Shown here piece by piece: positions 41,247 to 50,913 of a stretch of DNA of 64,000 nucleotides. A program made the translations under genes and the position numbers. The stretch comes from Micromonospora arborensis (GTDB taxonomy: Bacteria; Actinomycetota; Actinomycetes; Mycobacteriales; Micromonosporaceae): positions 34,592 to 98,591 of the forward strand of contig NZ_PYBV01000015.1 in assembly GCF_003205615.1 (NCBI RefSeq), written 5' to 3'. Each line of letters begins with the position of its first letter. Positions within the stretch are counted from its first letter, which is position 1. The notes under the pieces were generated by a model. That model was not told the origin of the DNA, ran no database searches, and worked only from the letters and a program-made list of their open reading frames with translations.

Positions 41247-42649
41247 GGAAAGCAGTACGAGTCGGAGGACGCGTCCCCGCCCTGCAACCGGGTCTGGTGC
41301 ACCCGCAGGCCGCGGAACTCGTCCCCGTGGGGGAAGAACCTCTCGTCGGGGGTGAGCCCTCCGGCGTCGACGTCGACGTCGAGCTTGGCCAGCCAGGCAC
41401 CCACCCCGTCGGGGTAGAACTGGTCGTCCCACGCGCCGTAGAGGGAGTTGCTGACGTAGACCCGTTTTCCGTCGCGGCTGACCTCCACCATCTGCGGACC
41501 GCCGGCCAACGCCTCGTCGGGGGCAGCCGGATGCGCCGTACGGCGGACGATCCCGCCAAGGTGCACCGAGCCCGTCTGCACGGGGCGCATCGGGTCGCTG
41601 ACGTCGTACTGGCGCAGCTCTCCGGTGCCCCAGCAGGAGACGTAGAGGAAGCGGTCGTCGACCGACAGGTCGATGTCGGTCACCAGCGGCGGCACCGCTC
41701 CGAACGGCTTGAGCAGATCGGGCAGGTTCGCCGGGTCCGCCGGCTCGGCCGGGATGTCGATCACCTTCGTGACCGCCCAGGCATCGCCGTCACGGTGCCA
41801 CAGCCAGATCGAGGCGGACAGGTCCTCGACGCTGATCACCACCCCCACGAACCCGTACGACTTCGTCGGATCGTGCGCCGGGCGTAACTCCAGCGGCATC
41901 TGGTACGCGTCGCCCAGGTCGACCCGTTGCACGTGTCGACGCTTCGCGAGGTCCCAGAAGTGGATGGCGTGGCCGTAGCGGCGGCCCAGCAGCAACTCGC
42001 CGATGATGCCGTCCTCGATCATCGACGGGGTGCCCCACTCGCTGGTGACCAGCACGTCCTGGGTGAGGTGCCACCACACGTCGTACGCCAGGAACTGCGG
42101 GCCCCGGTCGGCCTCCCACGCCCCGCGCACCTCGAACGTGGTGTGGTCGAGGATGGCGATGCCTCCCGGCCCCTCGGCGCCGTCCGCGCCTCCGAGGGCG
42201 GAGAGGTAGATGCCGTCCGGACCACAGTGCACGGTGTGCGGGCGGGAGTACCCGGCCCGTTCCGCCAGTTCCTCCGGCCCGATCACCTTGACGACCTGCG
42301 GCTGGCGGGGGTCGGGTTGGGTGTCGACGACGTGGATCCGCGACGACCGCAGACCGGGCACGATCAGATAGCGCCGTTCGACGTGTGGGTGCGGCGCGGT
42401 CGGGCAGAGCGCGCTGCTGCACGCGTTCCAACCGAAGTGATGCAGCTCGTCACCGAGGTGCGGCAGGTCGGTCCAGCCGACGACCCGGCCGTAGTCGGGG
42501 GAGTCGGGGTCGGTGTCCAGCACCACGATGGCATCCGGGCGGCTGGCCGTACGGTCGAAGGCGGCCACGTAGGCGAGCTTCTCCGCCGGCGCGGTCGCCG
42601 CCTCGCGGGGCGAGGGGTAGAAGGTGGGATCGGGGGTCCAGCGGGTCAT
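41243..42649 (-). CDS. selenium-binding protein family / methanethiol oxidase
   Basis: 468 residues from ATG at 42649. A beta-propeller SBP56 family protein: FGWNACSSALC with the conserved metal/selenium-site Cys77, RSSRIHVVDTQPDPRQP, PHTVHCGPDGIYLSALGG, WEADRGPQFLAYDVWWH, MIEDGIIGELLLGRRYGHAIHFWDLAKRRHVQ, and a C-terminal FFPHGDEFRGLRVHQTRLQGGDASSDSYCFP. Bacterial members oxidise methanethiol to formaldehyde, H2O2 and H2S with copper. It lies 14 bp downstream of ssuB and overlaps the next gene, so it belongs to the sulfonate operon. Confidence 0.9.
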   Translation of the reverse strand: MTRWTPDPTFYPSPREAATAPAEKLAYVAAFDRTASRPDAIVVLDTDPDSPDYGRVVGWTDLPHLGDELHHFGWNACSSALCPTAPHPHVERRYLIVPGLRSSRIHVVDTQPDPRQPQVVKVIGPEELAERAGYSRPHTVHCGPDGIYLSALGGADGAEGPGGIAILDHTTFEVRGAWEADRGPQFLAYDVWWHLTQDVLVTSEWGTPSMIEDGIIGELLLGRRYGHAIHFWDLAKRRHVQRVDLGDAYQMPLELRPAHDPTKSYGFVGVVISVEDLSASIWLWHRDGDAWAVTKVIDIPAEPADPANLPDLLKPFGAVPPLVTDIDLSVDDRFLYVSCWGTGELRQYDVSDPMRPVQTGSVHLGGIVRRTAHPAAPDEALAGGPQMVEVSRDGKRVYVSNSLYGAWDDQFYPDGVGAWLAKLDVDVDAGGLTPDERFFPHGDEFRGLRVHQTRLQGGDASSDSYCFP

Positions 42650-42663
42650 CACAGCTCCGCTCG

Positions 42664-43395
42664 TCAGGTGGTGGGAACTCCGAGTCGGTCGAGCAGGTGG
42701 CGGCGCAGCGCGCCGAATGCCGGATCGTCCGGCGTACGGGTGGGGGCGAGGTCGACGGGCAGGTCCGCGGCGATGCGGCCCTCGTCGAGGAGCAAAATCC
42801 GGTCGGCGAGCAGGAGCGCCTCCTCCACGTCGTGGGTGACCAGCAGGGCGGCGAAGCCGTGCTCGGCGCGTAACCGGCGCAGCAGGACCTGCATCCGCAG
42901 TCGGGTCAGCGCGTCCAGGGCGCCAAACGGCTCGTCGAGCAGCAGCAGGTCCGGTTCGCGGACCAGGGCTCGCGCGACGGCCACCCGTTGCGCCTGCCCG
43001 CCGGACAGCTCCGCCGGCCAGGCGCGGTGCCGATCGGCGAGCCCGACCTCGGCCAGTGCGCGCTGGATCCGCCCGTCGGTGTCCGCCCCGGACAGCCCGA
43101 GGCCGACGTTGGGCGCCACCCGCTTCCACGGCAGCAACCGGTGCTCCTGGAAGACCACGGCGGCGGTGCCGTGCACGACGATCTCGCCGCTGGCCTCGCC
43201 GTCCAGTCCAGCGAGAATCCGCAGGAGCGTGCTCTTGCCGGAGCCGCTGCCACCGAGCAGGGCCACCACCTCGCCCCGTGCGATGGTCAGGTCGACCCCG
43301 GCCAGCACGACCGTCGGCCCGAACGCCCGGTGCACCGCGTGGGCGGTCAACACCGGCGTCGCGCCGCTCAGGTGGCCCGCAGTCCGCGACGCCAT
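42664..43395 (-). CDS. ssuB: sulfonate-type ABC transporter ATP-binding protein
   Basis: 243 residues. Walker A GGSGSGKST (about 49-57), Q-loop FQEHRLLPWKRV, signature LSGGQAQRVAVARAL, Walker B LLLLDEPFGALD, and H-loop VTHDVEEALLLADRI. The motif RLLPW before the signature is typical for nitrate/sulfonate/taurine (NitT/TauT) ATPases. It energises import through the SsuC-like permease, whose gene end overlaps its start by 28 bp. The assignment to sulfonates instead of taurine or nitrate rests on the SsuD gene next door. Confidence 0.9.
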   Translation of the reverse strand: MASRTAGHLSGATPVLTAHAVHRAFGPTVVLAGVDLTIARGEVVALLGGSGSGKSTLLRILAGLDGEASGEIVVHGTAAVVFQEHRLLPWKRVAPNVGLGLSGADTDGRIQRALAEVGLADRHRAWPAELSGGQAQRVAVARALVREPDLLLLDEPFGALDALTRLRMQVLLRRLRAEHGFAALLVTHDVEEALLLADRILLLDEGRIAADLPVDLAPTRTPDDPAFGALRRHLLDRLGVPTT

Positions 43396-44201
43396 GTCAA
43401 CATCCTCCTCTCCAGGATGCGCAACGCAAGGTCGGATATCAGCCCCAGCAGCGCGTAGACGAGCAGGCCGAGCACCACCACGTCGGTCTGGCTGAACTCC
43501 CGCGCCTCCATCATCAGAAAGCCGATCCCGGTCTGGGCGTTGACCTGCTCGCCGACGACCAGGCTGAGCCAGGCCGCGCCGATCGCCAGCCGTAGGCCGA
43601 GGAAGAGCGACGGCAGCGCCCCGGGCAGCACCACGTGCCGCAGTCGGGCGGCCTGCCCCAGGCCGCAGGTGCGGGCCGCCTCCACCAGCCGTTCGTCGAT
43701 GTCCCGGATGCCGGCGTAGGTGTTGAAGTAGATCGGGAAGAACGCGCCCAGGGCGACCAGGCTGATCTTGAGCGATTCACCGATGCCGACCCAGATGATC
43801 AGCAACGGGACGAGGCCCAGGTGCGGCAGCATCCGGGCCATCTGCACCGGGGGGTCGACCAGGTCGTCGCCGAGCCGCAACAGCCCGGCCACGGTGCCCA
43901 GGGCCAGGGCCAGGAGACCGCCGATCAGCAGGCCCGCCCCAGCCCGGGTCAGGGAGTCCAGCAGGTGGATGCCGAGCGTTCCGTCCCGGCTCAACCGCCA
44001 ACCGGTGACCAGGACGTCGCTGGGCGCGGGCAGTTTCTCCGCTGCCAGCAGCCCGGTCCGTGCGGCCAACTCCCAGCCCAGGACCAGCACCACCGGGCTC
44101 ACCACCCGCCGCCAGCGCCGGGCCGGCCGCTGACGGCGGGGTACGACCGGCGCCGCCGCCGTGACCTCGTCGGGCGCCTCGACGAGCGTCGTACGACTCA
44201 C
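43368..44201 (-). CDS. ssuC: sulfonate-type ABC transporter permease
   Basis: 277 residues, six membrane helices. ELAARTGLLAAEKLPAPSDVLVTGWRL is the classical SsuC/TauC periplasmic entry; the EAA loop is EAARTCGLGQAARLRHVVLPGALPSLFLGLRLAIG. It starts 4 bp inside the ssuA end and overlaps ssuB by 28 bp, so the three are co-translated. Standard length for the family. It works as a homodimer with SsuB and the lipoprotein SsuA. Confidence 0.92.
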   Translation of the reverse strand: MSRTTLVEAPDEVTAAAPVVPRRQRPARRWRRVVSPVVLVLGWELAARTGLLAAEKLPAPSDVLVTGWRLSRDGTLGIHLLDSLTRAGAGLLIGGLLALALGTVAGLLRLGDDLVDPPVQMARMLPHLGLVPLLIIWVGIGESLKISLVALGAFFPIYFNTYAGIRDIDERLVEAARTCGLGQAARLRHVVLPGALPSLFLGLRLAIGAAWLSLVVGEQVNAQTGIGFLMMEAREFSQTDVVVLGLLVYALLGLISDLALRILERRMLTWRRGLRAT

Positions 44202-45175
44202 TGGAACACCGCGCTGAACCGGTCGTCGACCCGCGCTCGAAGGTCGACCGGTCCCGGGATGAGCTCCAAGGCGATGAAGCTGTCGGTGATCGCCTGAAGT
44301 TCGTCGCCGATGGCCGGGCTGACCGGGGCGAGGGGCTTGGCGCTGCGGGCCAGGGCGCGGCTGGTGACGTCCTGCGGGATCTTCAGCTCCGGCGCGAGGG
44401 TGCTGGCCCGCTCCTCCGGGTGGGTGATGCCCCAGTCGGTCACCTCGCGGTAGCGCTGGAGGAACGCCCGGATCTCGTCGGACCGCTTGTCGACCGCCTG
44501 GGGTGCGGCCAGGACGTACTCGCGGTTGCTGGCCAGGCCGGTCGCGTCGGCGAGCACCTGGACACCCGGTTGCTCGGCCAGGGCGAAGTACGGGTCCCAG
44601 ATCACCCAGGCGTCGATCTGGCCGCCGTCGAACGCGGGCCGCCCCTCGGCGGGCTTGAGGTACTTGACCTGGATGTCCTTCAGAGTCATGTTGTTCGCCT
44701 CCAGCAGCCGGACCAGCAGCCAGTGCACGTTGGAGCCCTTGTTCAGGGCGATCGTCCTGCCCTTCAGGTCGGCGAAGGTGCGGTAGCCACGGTCTGCCTT
44801 GACCAGCACGGCCTCACCCTGCGGGATCGGCGCCGAGGTGCCGATGATGGAGAACGGAATCTTCCCGGCCGCGGCGAAGACGGGTGGCGCCTCGCCGACC
44901 TGTCCGATGTCGATGGACCCTGCCTTGAGCGCCTCGGTGAGCGCCGGGCCACTCTCGAACAGTGACCACTGCACATCCGGTGCGGCGCCGCGCGCCTTGA
45001 CCAGGCTCAGCCCGCCGAAGCGCTGGTAGCCGACGCGGAGTTTGCCCTTGCTGCCGCCCGCATCGGCGGGCCCGCCGCACGCGCTCACCGCCACCGTGGC
45101 GAGCAGCGCCACGGTGGTGAGCGCGGCCGTCAGGAGGCGGCGATGCGGGGGGCGGCTCGTCGACGGCGTGGGCAT
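44198..45175 (-). CDS. ssuA: sulfonate ABC transporter substrate-binding lipoprotein
   Basis: 325 residues from ATG at 45175 with GAGGAG 7 bp upstream; longer upstream frames lack a signal peptide start and are rejected. Signal peptide with lipobox VSAC (Cys33). The binding domain has LRVGYQRFGGLSLVKARG, GSIDIGQVGEAPPVFAAA, and FADLKGRTIALNKGSNVHWLLVRLLE, typical for SsuA/TauA-type periplasmic binding proteins. It is the first gene of a five-gene minus-strand operon and is divergent from ssuD. Ligand: aliphatic sulfonates, by context. Confidence 0.92.
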   Translation of the reverse strand: MPTPSTSRPPHRRLLTAALTTVALLATVAVSACGGPADAGGSKGKLRVGYQRFGGLSLVKARGAAPDVQWSLFESGPALTEALKAGSIDIGQVGEAPPVFAAAGKIPFSIIGTSAPIPQGEAVLVKADRGYRTFADLKGRTIALNKGSNVHWLLVRLLEANNMTLKDIQVKYLKPAEGRPAFDGGQIDAWVIWDPYFALAEQPGVQVLADATGLASNREYVLAAPQAVDKRSDEIRAFLQRYREVTDWGITHPEERASTLAPELKIPQDVTSRALARSAKPLAPVSPAIGDELQAITDSFIALELIPGPVDLRARVDDRFSAVFQ

Positions 45176-45241
45176 GGCGGCTCCTCGGGTCGGGCATGTG
45201 GGTTGGGGCGCATCGACGGCTGTCGGCGCCGTGGGCGGTAG

Positions 45242-45293
45242 CCTACTAACCCGGTAGGTTTTATGGGTAGGCTGTCGGTGGGATCGTCCCACC
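45242..45293. promoter_or_regulatory. divergent ssu promoter region with two inverted repeats
   Basis: CCTAC (45242-45246) and GTAGG (45254-45258) flank an AACCCG core, followed by an AT-rich TTTTATGG patch; then GGTGGGA-tcg-TCCCACC (45277-45293) makes a perfect 7-bp hairpin. It lies between ssuA (start 45175) and ssuD (start 45366). The first repeat may bind a sulfur regulator; the hairpin may be in the ssuD leader. Neither is assigned to a known factor. Confidence 0.45.
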
Positions 45294-45365
45294 CCTCAGG
45301 AGGTGCCCGCTCGCCGCGTGCGCCGCCGGACCCATACCCGCCGTGCCCACACGGAAAGAGCCGAG

Positions 45366-46541
45366 ATGACCCTCACCTTCCACTGGTTCCTGCCCACCAA
45401 CGGCGACAGCCGGGACATCGTCGGCGGCGGACACGGCGTACCGACCGGTGCCGCCGGAGGCGCCCGCCCGGCCAGCGTGGCCTACCTGGGGCAGATCGCC
45501 CGCACAGCCGAGCAACTCGGCTTCGTCGGCGCCCTCACCCCGACCGGCGCCTGGTGCGAGGACGCCTGGCTCAGCACCGCGATGCTCACCGAGGTGACCG
45601 AGCGGCTCAAGTTCCTGGTCGCCTTCCGACCCGGGCTGCTCACCCCCACGCTCGCCGCCCAGATGGCCTCGACCTTCCAGCGGCTGTCCCGGGGCCGGCT
45701 GCTGCTCAACGTGGTCACCGGCGGCGAGTCGACGGAGCAGCGGGCCTACGGCGACTTCCTGGACAAGGACGCCCGGTACGCCCGGTGTGACGAGTTCCTG
45801 CACGTCGTGCGCGCGCTGTGGCGCGGCGAGACGGTCGACCACGCCGGCGCGCACGTGCACGTCGAGCAGGCACGGCTGCACCGCCTGCCCGACCCGGTCC
45901 CGCCGGTCTACTTCGGTGGCTCCTCCGCGGCCGCCCTGCCGGTGGCAGCGCGGCACAGCGACGTCTACCTCACCTGGGGCGAGCCACCGGCCCTGGTCGC
46001 CGCCAAACTGGAGCGGGTCCGGGCGCTGGCCGCCGACGTCGGGCGCGAACTGCGCTTCGGCATTCGGCTGCACGTCATCGTCCGGGACACCGCCGAGCAG
46101 GCCTGGACGCAGGCCCAACGCCTGCTCGACGGTGTCTCAGAGGCCGACATCCGGTCGGTGCAGGAGGGGCTGCGCCGCAGCGAGTCCGAGGGGCAGCGCC
46201 GGATGCTCGACCTGCACGGCGGCTCCCGCGACGGCCTGGAGGTCGCACCCAACCTGTGGGCGGGGGTCGGGCTGGTCCGCGGTGGGGCCGGCACCGCACT
46301 GGTGGGCAGCCACACCGAGGTCGCCGACCGGATCGCCGAATACCACGCACTCGGCATCGACGAGTTCATCCTCTCCGGCTATCCGCACCTGGAGGAGGCG
46401 TACTGGTTCGGTGAGGGCGTACTGCCGATCCTGCGCGACCGCGGGCTCTGGCAGCACCCCGACGGCCAGCCGGGGACCGCCGACCACGTCGACATCCCCT
46501 TCACCCGGGGGCCAGCGCCGCAGCCCGTCGTGGCCCGCTGA
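45366..46541 (+). CDS. ssuD: FMNH2-dependent alkanesulfonate monooxygenase (LLM class)
   Basis: 391 residues from ATG at 45366. Bacterial luciferase-like TIM barrel: LTFHWFLPTNGDSRDIVGGGHG at the start, FVGALTPTGAWCEDAWLSTAML, LKFLVAFRPGLLTPTLAAQMASTFQRLSRGRLLLNVVTGGE, and FGGSSAAALPVAARHSDVYLTWGEPP: the SsuD/MsuD pattern including the active-site Cys-Glu-Asp and Arg region. It cleaves C-S bonds of alkanesulfonates with FMNH2 and O2, giving sulfite and aldehyde. It needs a flavin reductase (SsuE), which is not in the window. Divergent from the transport operon. Confidence 0.92.
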   Translation: MTLTFHWFLPTNGDSRDIVGGGHGVPTGAAGGARPASVAYLGQIARTAEQLGFVGALTPTGAWCEDAWLSTAMLTEVTERLKFLVAFRPGLLTPTLAAQMASTFQRLSRGRLLLNVVTGGESTEQRAYGDFLDKDARYARCDEFLHVVRALWRGETVDHAGAHVHVEQARLHRLPDPVPPVYFGGSSAAALPVAARHSDVYLTWGEPPALVAAKLERVRALAADVGRELRFGIRLHVIVRDTAEQAWTQAQRLLDGVSEADIRSVQEGLRRSESEGQRRMLDLHGGSRDGLEVAPNLWAGVGLVRGGAGTALVGSHTEVADRIAEYHALGIDEFILSGYPHLEEAYWFGEGVLPILRDRGLWQHPDGQPGTADHVDIPFTRGPAPQPVVAR

Positions 46542-46627
46542 CCGGCCGACCCGCCGCGCCGCGAGGCTCACCACCGTGCTGCGGGCTGCCATCCCGACCA
46601 GCACCGGAATCCCGCCGACCACCCACC

Positions 46628-47446
46628 TCAGAGGCCGGTGGCGTCCCAGACCACGACATAGACGACGAATGCCTGGTCGTCGCGGGTCCGGGTGATGGTT
46701 GCGAACCCGACGCGCCCCTCCGAGGTACGGAAGCAGAAGTCCGCCCCCGGCGTGAACGACGCCCGTGCCGACCCGGAGCCGTCGACGGCGCAGACCGGGT
46801 ACGCCCGACCGGGGTTGCCGCCGGAGTACTGGTACACGTTCGGCGGGTTGGCCACCTGGATGTTGTCCGACCGCACCTGCCCCCAGTCGTGGTACAGGTC
46901 GAGCCCGTCGGTGGCCCCGTCGGTGTGCTTCGCGACAACCTGCTGATCCGGCCGGTCGACGTCGACCGCCGCGCCGCGGGGCAGCACCACGTTGCCGTCC
47001 ACGAGGACGCGCGGCGCGTCCGGGTCGACCACTGCCGTACCGGGGGCGGTCGGAGTGGCTGGCGTCGGAGAGGACCCCACGGTCGGGGTTGCGGCGGTGC
47101 TCGGCGGCGAGGCTCCGCCCACTGTCGACGGTGTCGGCGTCGTGGTGCCACCGGCGACGGGTGGCGGCGACGACTGGCGGCCGACCTGTGTCGCCACAAC
47201 ACCGCCGAGCAGCACACAGCCGAGTGCGAGCAGGGCGACCGCCAGCCTGGTTCGCTGGTACCAGAACCAGAACCCGCCGAGCAGCAGCACGGCGGTGAGG
47301 GCGAGGACGATCAGCAGTACGTCCCGGCGCAGCACGCCCTCCACCGTCGTGACCACACCGAGGACGTTGGCGGCCACCCCGACCACGGTGAGCGTCCGCA
47401 GCCGCCGCTCGCCGTCGCCGTTCGCCGCAGGCGCTGACTCCTGCAT
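46628..47446 (-). CDS. hypothetical membrane protein with Pro/Thr-rich linker
   Basis: 272 residues. Two or three N-terminal helices (VVGVAANVLGVVTTVEGV; VLLIVLALTAVLLLGGFWFWY; LAVALLALGCVLLGGVVATQV), then a Pro/Thr/Ser-rich stretch (about 95-145) and a soluble domain outside the membrane: VLVDGNVVLPRGAAVDVDR, LDLYHDWGQVRS, CAVDGSGSARASFTPGADFCFRTSEGRVGFATITR. Cys pairs suggest a disulfide. No enzyme family recognised; similar membrane-anchored beta domains are common in Micromonosporaceae. Alone between ssuD and the urease genes. Confidence 0.65.
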   Translation of the reverse strand: MQESAPAANGDGERRLRTLTVVGVAANVLGVVTTVEGVLRRDVLLIVLALTAVLLLGGFWFWYQRTRLAVALLALGCVLLGGVVATQVGRQSSPPPVAGGTTTPTPSTVGGASPPSTAATPTVGSSPTPATPTAPGTAVVDPDAPRVLVDGNVVLPRGAAVDVDRPDQQVVAKHTDGATDGLDLYHDWGQVRSDNIQVANPPNVYQYSGGNPGRAYPVCAVDGSGSARASFTPGADFCFRTSEGRVGFATITRTRDDQAFVVYVVVWDATGL

Positions 47447-47811
47447 CGGGTGCCTCCCCGGTTGCCGGTGCCCGATCGCGCCGAGGCCCGACCGGGGACG
47501 ACGGAAAGCCCGCCCAGATCATGCTCCCACCGCCTCGCACGCCGTCGGGGGTCAGGACACACGGTGGACTGTTGCCTCGGCCGGTGGCGATCCTCTACGG
47601 TCTGCTCAGCGGTGGGCGGTGCGGTCCGCATCCGACCCGACACCGCCGGTTGCCCGTCGTGCGGGCCGGGATGGTGGAGTCCCGGGTCGACCCGTCGGCG
47701 GTGACCCGGCGGTCGTGTGACTCCCAGCTCGTCCCCGGGCGCTGATGCCCGGCGCGGCTCCGTGCGGAGCCGACGGCGAGCCGGGCACGCCGACCCCACC
47801 GGGAGAGCCCC
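47447..47811. other. intergenic region upstream of the urease operon
   Basis: 365 bp, no supported gene. It holds the divergent promoters of the membrane protein gene and ureA. A perfect 7-bp hairpin CGGCTCC-gtgc-GGAGCCG at 47755-47772, 40 bp before ureA, may act in the leader. No clear nitrogen-regulator box was recognised here. Confidence 0.45.
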
Positions 47812-48114
47812 GTGTTCCTCAGCCCGCACGAGCAGGACCGCCTGCTCATCCACGTCGCGGCCGATGTCGCCCGCGCCCGCCGCGAACGCGGCCTGCGCCT
47901 CAACTACCCCGAAGCCGTGGCGGTGCTCACCGCGTTCCTCCTCGAAGGGGCCCGCGACGGCCGGTCGGTGGTCGACCTGATGTCCGCCGGTCGAACGGTG
48001 CTCGGCCGTGACGACGTCCAGGACGGTATCCCCGAGCTGCTGAGGGAGGTGCAGGTGGAGGCAACGTTCCCGGACGGCACCAAGCTGGTGACGGTGCACC
48101 ACCCGATCCCGTGA
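47812..48114 (+). CDS. ureA: urease subunit gamma
   Basis: 100 residues from GTG at 47812 with GGGAGAG upstream. Matches the gamma subunit end to end: [96 protein letters not shown]. Structural subunit of the nickel enzyme that splits urea into ammonia and carbamate. First gene of ureABCFGD; its stop overlaps ureB by 4 bp (GTGA). Confidence 0.97.
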   Translation: MFLSPHEQDRLLIHVAADVARARRERGLRLNYPEAVAVLTAFLLEGARDGRSVVDLMSAGRTVLGRDDVQDGIPELLREVQVEATFPDGTKLVTVHHPIP

Positions 48115-48458
48115 TCCCCGGGGAGATCCTGCCGGCGGCCGACCCGGTGCAGATCAACGTGGGCCGCCCGGTGACCACCCTGCTTGTGGTCAACACCGCC
48201 GATCGCCCGGTGCAGGTCGGCTCGCACTACCACTTCGCCGAAGCCAACCCGGCGCTGTCCTTCGACCGGGGCGCGGCCTGGGGGCAGCGGCTCGCCGTTC
48301 CGGCAGGCACCTCGGTCCGGTTCGAGCCGGGTATCAACCGCAGCGTCGACCTCGTACCGCTCGGCGGGGCACGGATCGTGCCGGGCCTGCGCGGAGAGTG
48401 CGCGGGACCGTTGGACCCGCCGCCGCACGCGGCGATTGCCGACGGGTCGCCGCGGTGA
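48111..48458 (+). CDS. ureB: urease subunit beta
   Basis: 115 residues from GTG at 48111. [73 protein letters not shown] is the standard beta-subunit sequence, ending [21 protein letters not shown] with a short extension. It overlaps both ureA and ureC by 4 bp, giving equal translation of the three structural subunits. Confidence 0.97.
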   Translation: MIPGEILPAADPVQINVGRPVTTLLVVNTADRPVQVGSHYHFAEANPALSFDRGAAWGQRLAVPAGTSVRFEPGINRSVDLVPLGGARIVPGLRGECAGPLDPPPHAAIADGSPR

Positions 48459-50158
48459 CCGCCGTGCGGCGGGACCGCTACATCGACCTGTACGGGCCGA
48501 CGACCGGTGACCGGATCCGGCTCGCCGACACCAACCTGCTGATCGAGGTGGAGACCGACCACTGCGTGGGCGGCGACGAGGCCGTCTTCGGCGGCGGGAA
48601 GGTGATCCGCGAGTCGATGGGGCAGTCCCGTGTCACCCGGGCCGAGGGTGCGCTGGACACCGTCATCACCGGCGCGGTGGTGCTCGACCACTGGGGAGTG
48701 GTCAAGGCCGACGTGGGGCTGCGCGACGGGCGGATCGCGGCCCTGGGTCGGGCCGGCAACCCGGACACCATGCCCGGCGTCCATCCGGACCTGGTCATCG
48801 GCCCGTCGACCGAGGTGATCGCCGGCAACGGGCGGATCCTCACCGCCGGCGCGGTCGACACCCACGTGCACTTCATCTGCCCGCAGATCGTCACCGAGGC
48901 GCTGGCCAGTGGCATCACCACGATGGTCGGAGGCGGCACCGGGCCGGCCGAGGGGACCCGGGCGACCACGGTCACCCCGAACGCCTGGCACCTGGCCCGG
49001 ATGCACGAGGCCCTGGACACTCTGCCAGTCAACGTGCTGCTGCTCGGCAAGGGCAACACCGTCTCCAGCGAGGCGCTCTGGGAGCAGTTGCGGGCCGGCG
49101 CGGGCGGGTTCAAGCTGCACGAGGACTGGGGCACCACACCTGCGGCGATAGACGCCTGCCTGCGGGTGGCGGACGCGTCCGGCGTCCAGGTGTCGATCCA
49201 CACCGACACGCTCAACGAGGCCGGCTTCGTGGCCGACACCCTGCGGGCGATCGGCGGGCGGGCCATCCACTCGTACCACACCGAGGGAGCCGGTGGCGGG
49301 CACGCACCGGACATCATCACGGTGGCCAGTGAACCGAACGTGCTGCCGTCGTCGACCAACCCGACCCGGCCGTACACCGCCAACACCCTCGCCGAGCATC
49401 TGGACATGTTGATGGTCTGCCATCACCTCAACCCGTCCGTGCCGGAGGATCTGGCCTTCGCCGAGAGCCGGATCCGACCATCCACGATGGCCGCCGAGGA
49501 CCTGCTGCACGACCTCGGGGCGATCTCCATCATCGGCTCCGACGCGCAGGCGATGGGCCGTGTCGGCGAGGTGATCATGCGAACCTGGCAGAGCGCGCAC
49601 GTCATGAAGGACCGGGTCGGCGCACTGCCGGGTGACGGCGCCGCCGACAATCACCGGGCCCGACGGTACGTGGCCAAATACACCATCTGTGCGGCCATGG
49701 CCAACGGGTTGGAGCACGAGGTCGGCTCGGTCGAGCCGGGCAAGCTCGCCGACCTGGTGCTCTGGGACCCGGCGTTCTTCGGCGTACGGCCGCACCTGGT
49801 GCTCAAGGGCGGCATGATCGCGTACGCCCAGATGGGTGACGCCAACGCCTCGATCCCGACACCGCAACCGGTGCTGCCCCGGCCGATGTTCGGCGCGTAC
49901 GGCACTGCGGCGGCCGCGACCAGCCTGGCCTTCGTGGCGCCGGCGGCCCTGGAGGCAGGGCTCCGCCTGGACGTGCGACGCCGGGTGGTGCCGGTCAACG
50001 ACGTGCGGTCACGGGGTAAGGCCGACCTGCCGGAGAACAACGCGATGCCGCGAATCGAGGTGGACCCGGACACCTTCACCGTACGGATCGACGGTGTGGT
50101 GGTGGAGCCGGACCCGGTGACCCGCCTGCCGATGGCCCAGCGCTACTTCCTGTTCTGA
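48455..50158 (+). CDS. ureC: urease subunit alpha (catalytic)
   Basis: 567 residues from GTG at 48455. All catalytic features are visible: [15 protein letters not shown], metal His pair in [11 protein letters not shown], the carbamylated Lys in [25 protein letters not shown], metal His in [16 protein letters not shown], the flap Cys-His in [22 protein letters not shown], and the Asp ligand in [15 protein letters not shown] normal-length bacterial UreC. It needs UreDFG to load nickel; these genes follow directly. Confidence 0.98.
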   Translation: MTAVRRDRYIDLYGPTTGDRIRLADTNLLIEVETDHCVGGDEAVFGGGKVIRESMGQSRVTRAEGALDTVITGAVVLDHWGVVKADVGLRDGRIAALGRAGNPDTMPGVHPDLVIGPSTEVIAGNGRILTAGAVDTHVHFICPQIVTEALASGITTMVGGGTGPAEGTRATTVTPNAWHLARMHEALDTLPVNVLLLGKGNTVSSEALWEQLRAGAGGFKLHEDWGTTPAAIDACLRVADASGVQVSIHTDTLNEAGFVADTLRAIGGRAIHSYHTEGAGGGHAPDIITVASEPNVLPSSTNPTRPYTANTLAEHLDMLMVCHHLNPSVPEDLAFAESRIRPSTMAAEDLLHDLGAISIIGSDAQAMGRVGEVIMRTWQSAHVMKDRVGALPGDGAADNHRARRYVAKYTICAAMANGLEHEVGSVEPGKLADLVLWDPAFFGVRPHLVLKGGMIAYAQMGDANASIPTPQPVLPRPMFGAYGTAAAATSLAFVAPAALEAGLRLDVRRRVVPVNDVRSRGKADLPENNAMPRIEVDPDTFTVRIDGVVVEPDPVTRLPMAQRYFLF

Positions 50159-50913
50159 TGGCGACGCCGAGCCTGCTGTTGCTGCTGGCAGACGGACGCT
50201 TCCCGGCCGGGGCGCACGCGCACTCCGGCGGTCTGGAGGCGGCCGTCGCGGCGGGCCGGGTCACCGACCTGGTCTCGTTGGAGGCGTTCCTGGCCGGACG
50301 CCTGGCCACCGCCGGTCTCGTCGGTGCGGCGTTCGCGGCAGCCGCACACCGGGTCGCGGTCGACGGAGCTGTCGACGCAGCAGAATCCGCCGACGCCGTC
50401 GGGTCGACCGCACGGACGGGCATGCTGGCCCGGTCCGCCGTGCGGTCGTGCACGTTGGCCCAGCTCGACGTGGAGCTGGACGCACGTACCGCGTCGCCGA
50501 CGTTGCGGACGATCTCCCGCCGACAGGGTCGTGCGCTGCTGCGCGCCGGCCGGGCCATCTGGCCGGATGCGCCGTTCGGCGACCTGCCCGCGACGTCCGA
50601 CGGCGTGCACCAACCGCTGGTGCTCGGGCAGCTCTGTGCCGCAGCGGGGTTGTCCCGTGTCGAGACCGCCACGGTCGCCGCGTACGGGACGGTGACCGGG
50701 GCGGCCAGCGCCGGCGTGCGCCTGCTCGGTCTCGACCCGTACCAGGTCCAGGCCTTGCTGGTCGGTCTCGCCGAGGCCTGCGACGGCACGGCGGCCGACG
50801 CGGCGCAGGCAGCCGACGATCCACCGGAGCGGCTACCCGCCGCGGCCGCTCCGCTCGCCGACATCCATGCCGAAATCCATGCCACCTGGGAGGTGCGTCT
50901 CTTTGCGTCCTGA
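50158..50913 (+). CDS. ureF: urease accessory protein UreF
   Basis: 251 residues from ATG at 50158, sharing one base with the ureC stop. All-helical Ure[90 protein letters not shown]. It is part of the UreD-UreF-UreG complex and gates the GTPase step of nickel insertion. A slightly longer Ala/Asp-rich loop than usual lies at residues about 70-85. Confidence 0.93.
   Translation: MATPSLLLLLADGRFPAGAHAHSGGLEAAVAAGRVTDLVSLEAFLAGRLATAGLVGAAFAAAAHRVAVDGAVDAAESADAVGSTARTGMLARSAVRSCTLAQLDVELDARTASPTLRTISRRQGRALLRAGRAIWPDAPFGDLPATSDGVHQPLVLGQLCAAAGLSRVETATVAAYGTVTGAASAGVRLLGLDPYQVQALLVGLAEACDGTAADAAQAADDPPERLPAAAAPLADIHAEIHATWEVRLFAS

Noticed and set aside
45294..45365. Short upstream reading frames in the ssuD leader as a cysteine-type attenuation peptide
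   Set aside because: No Cys codon cluster; the frame from 45303 is simply in phase with ssuD.
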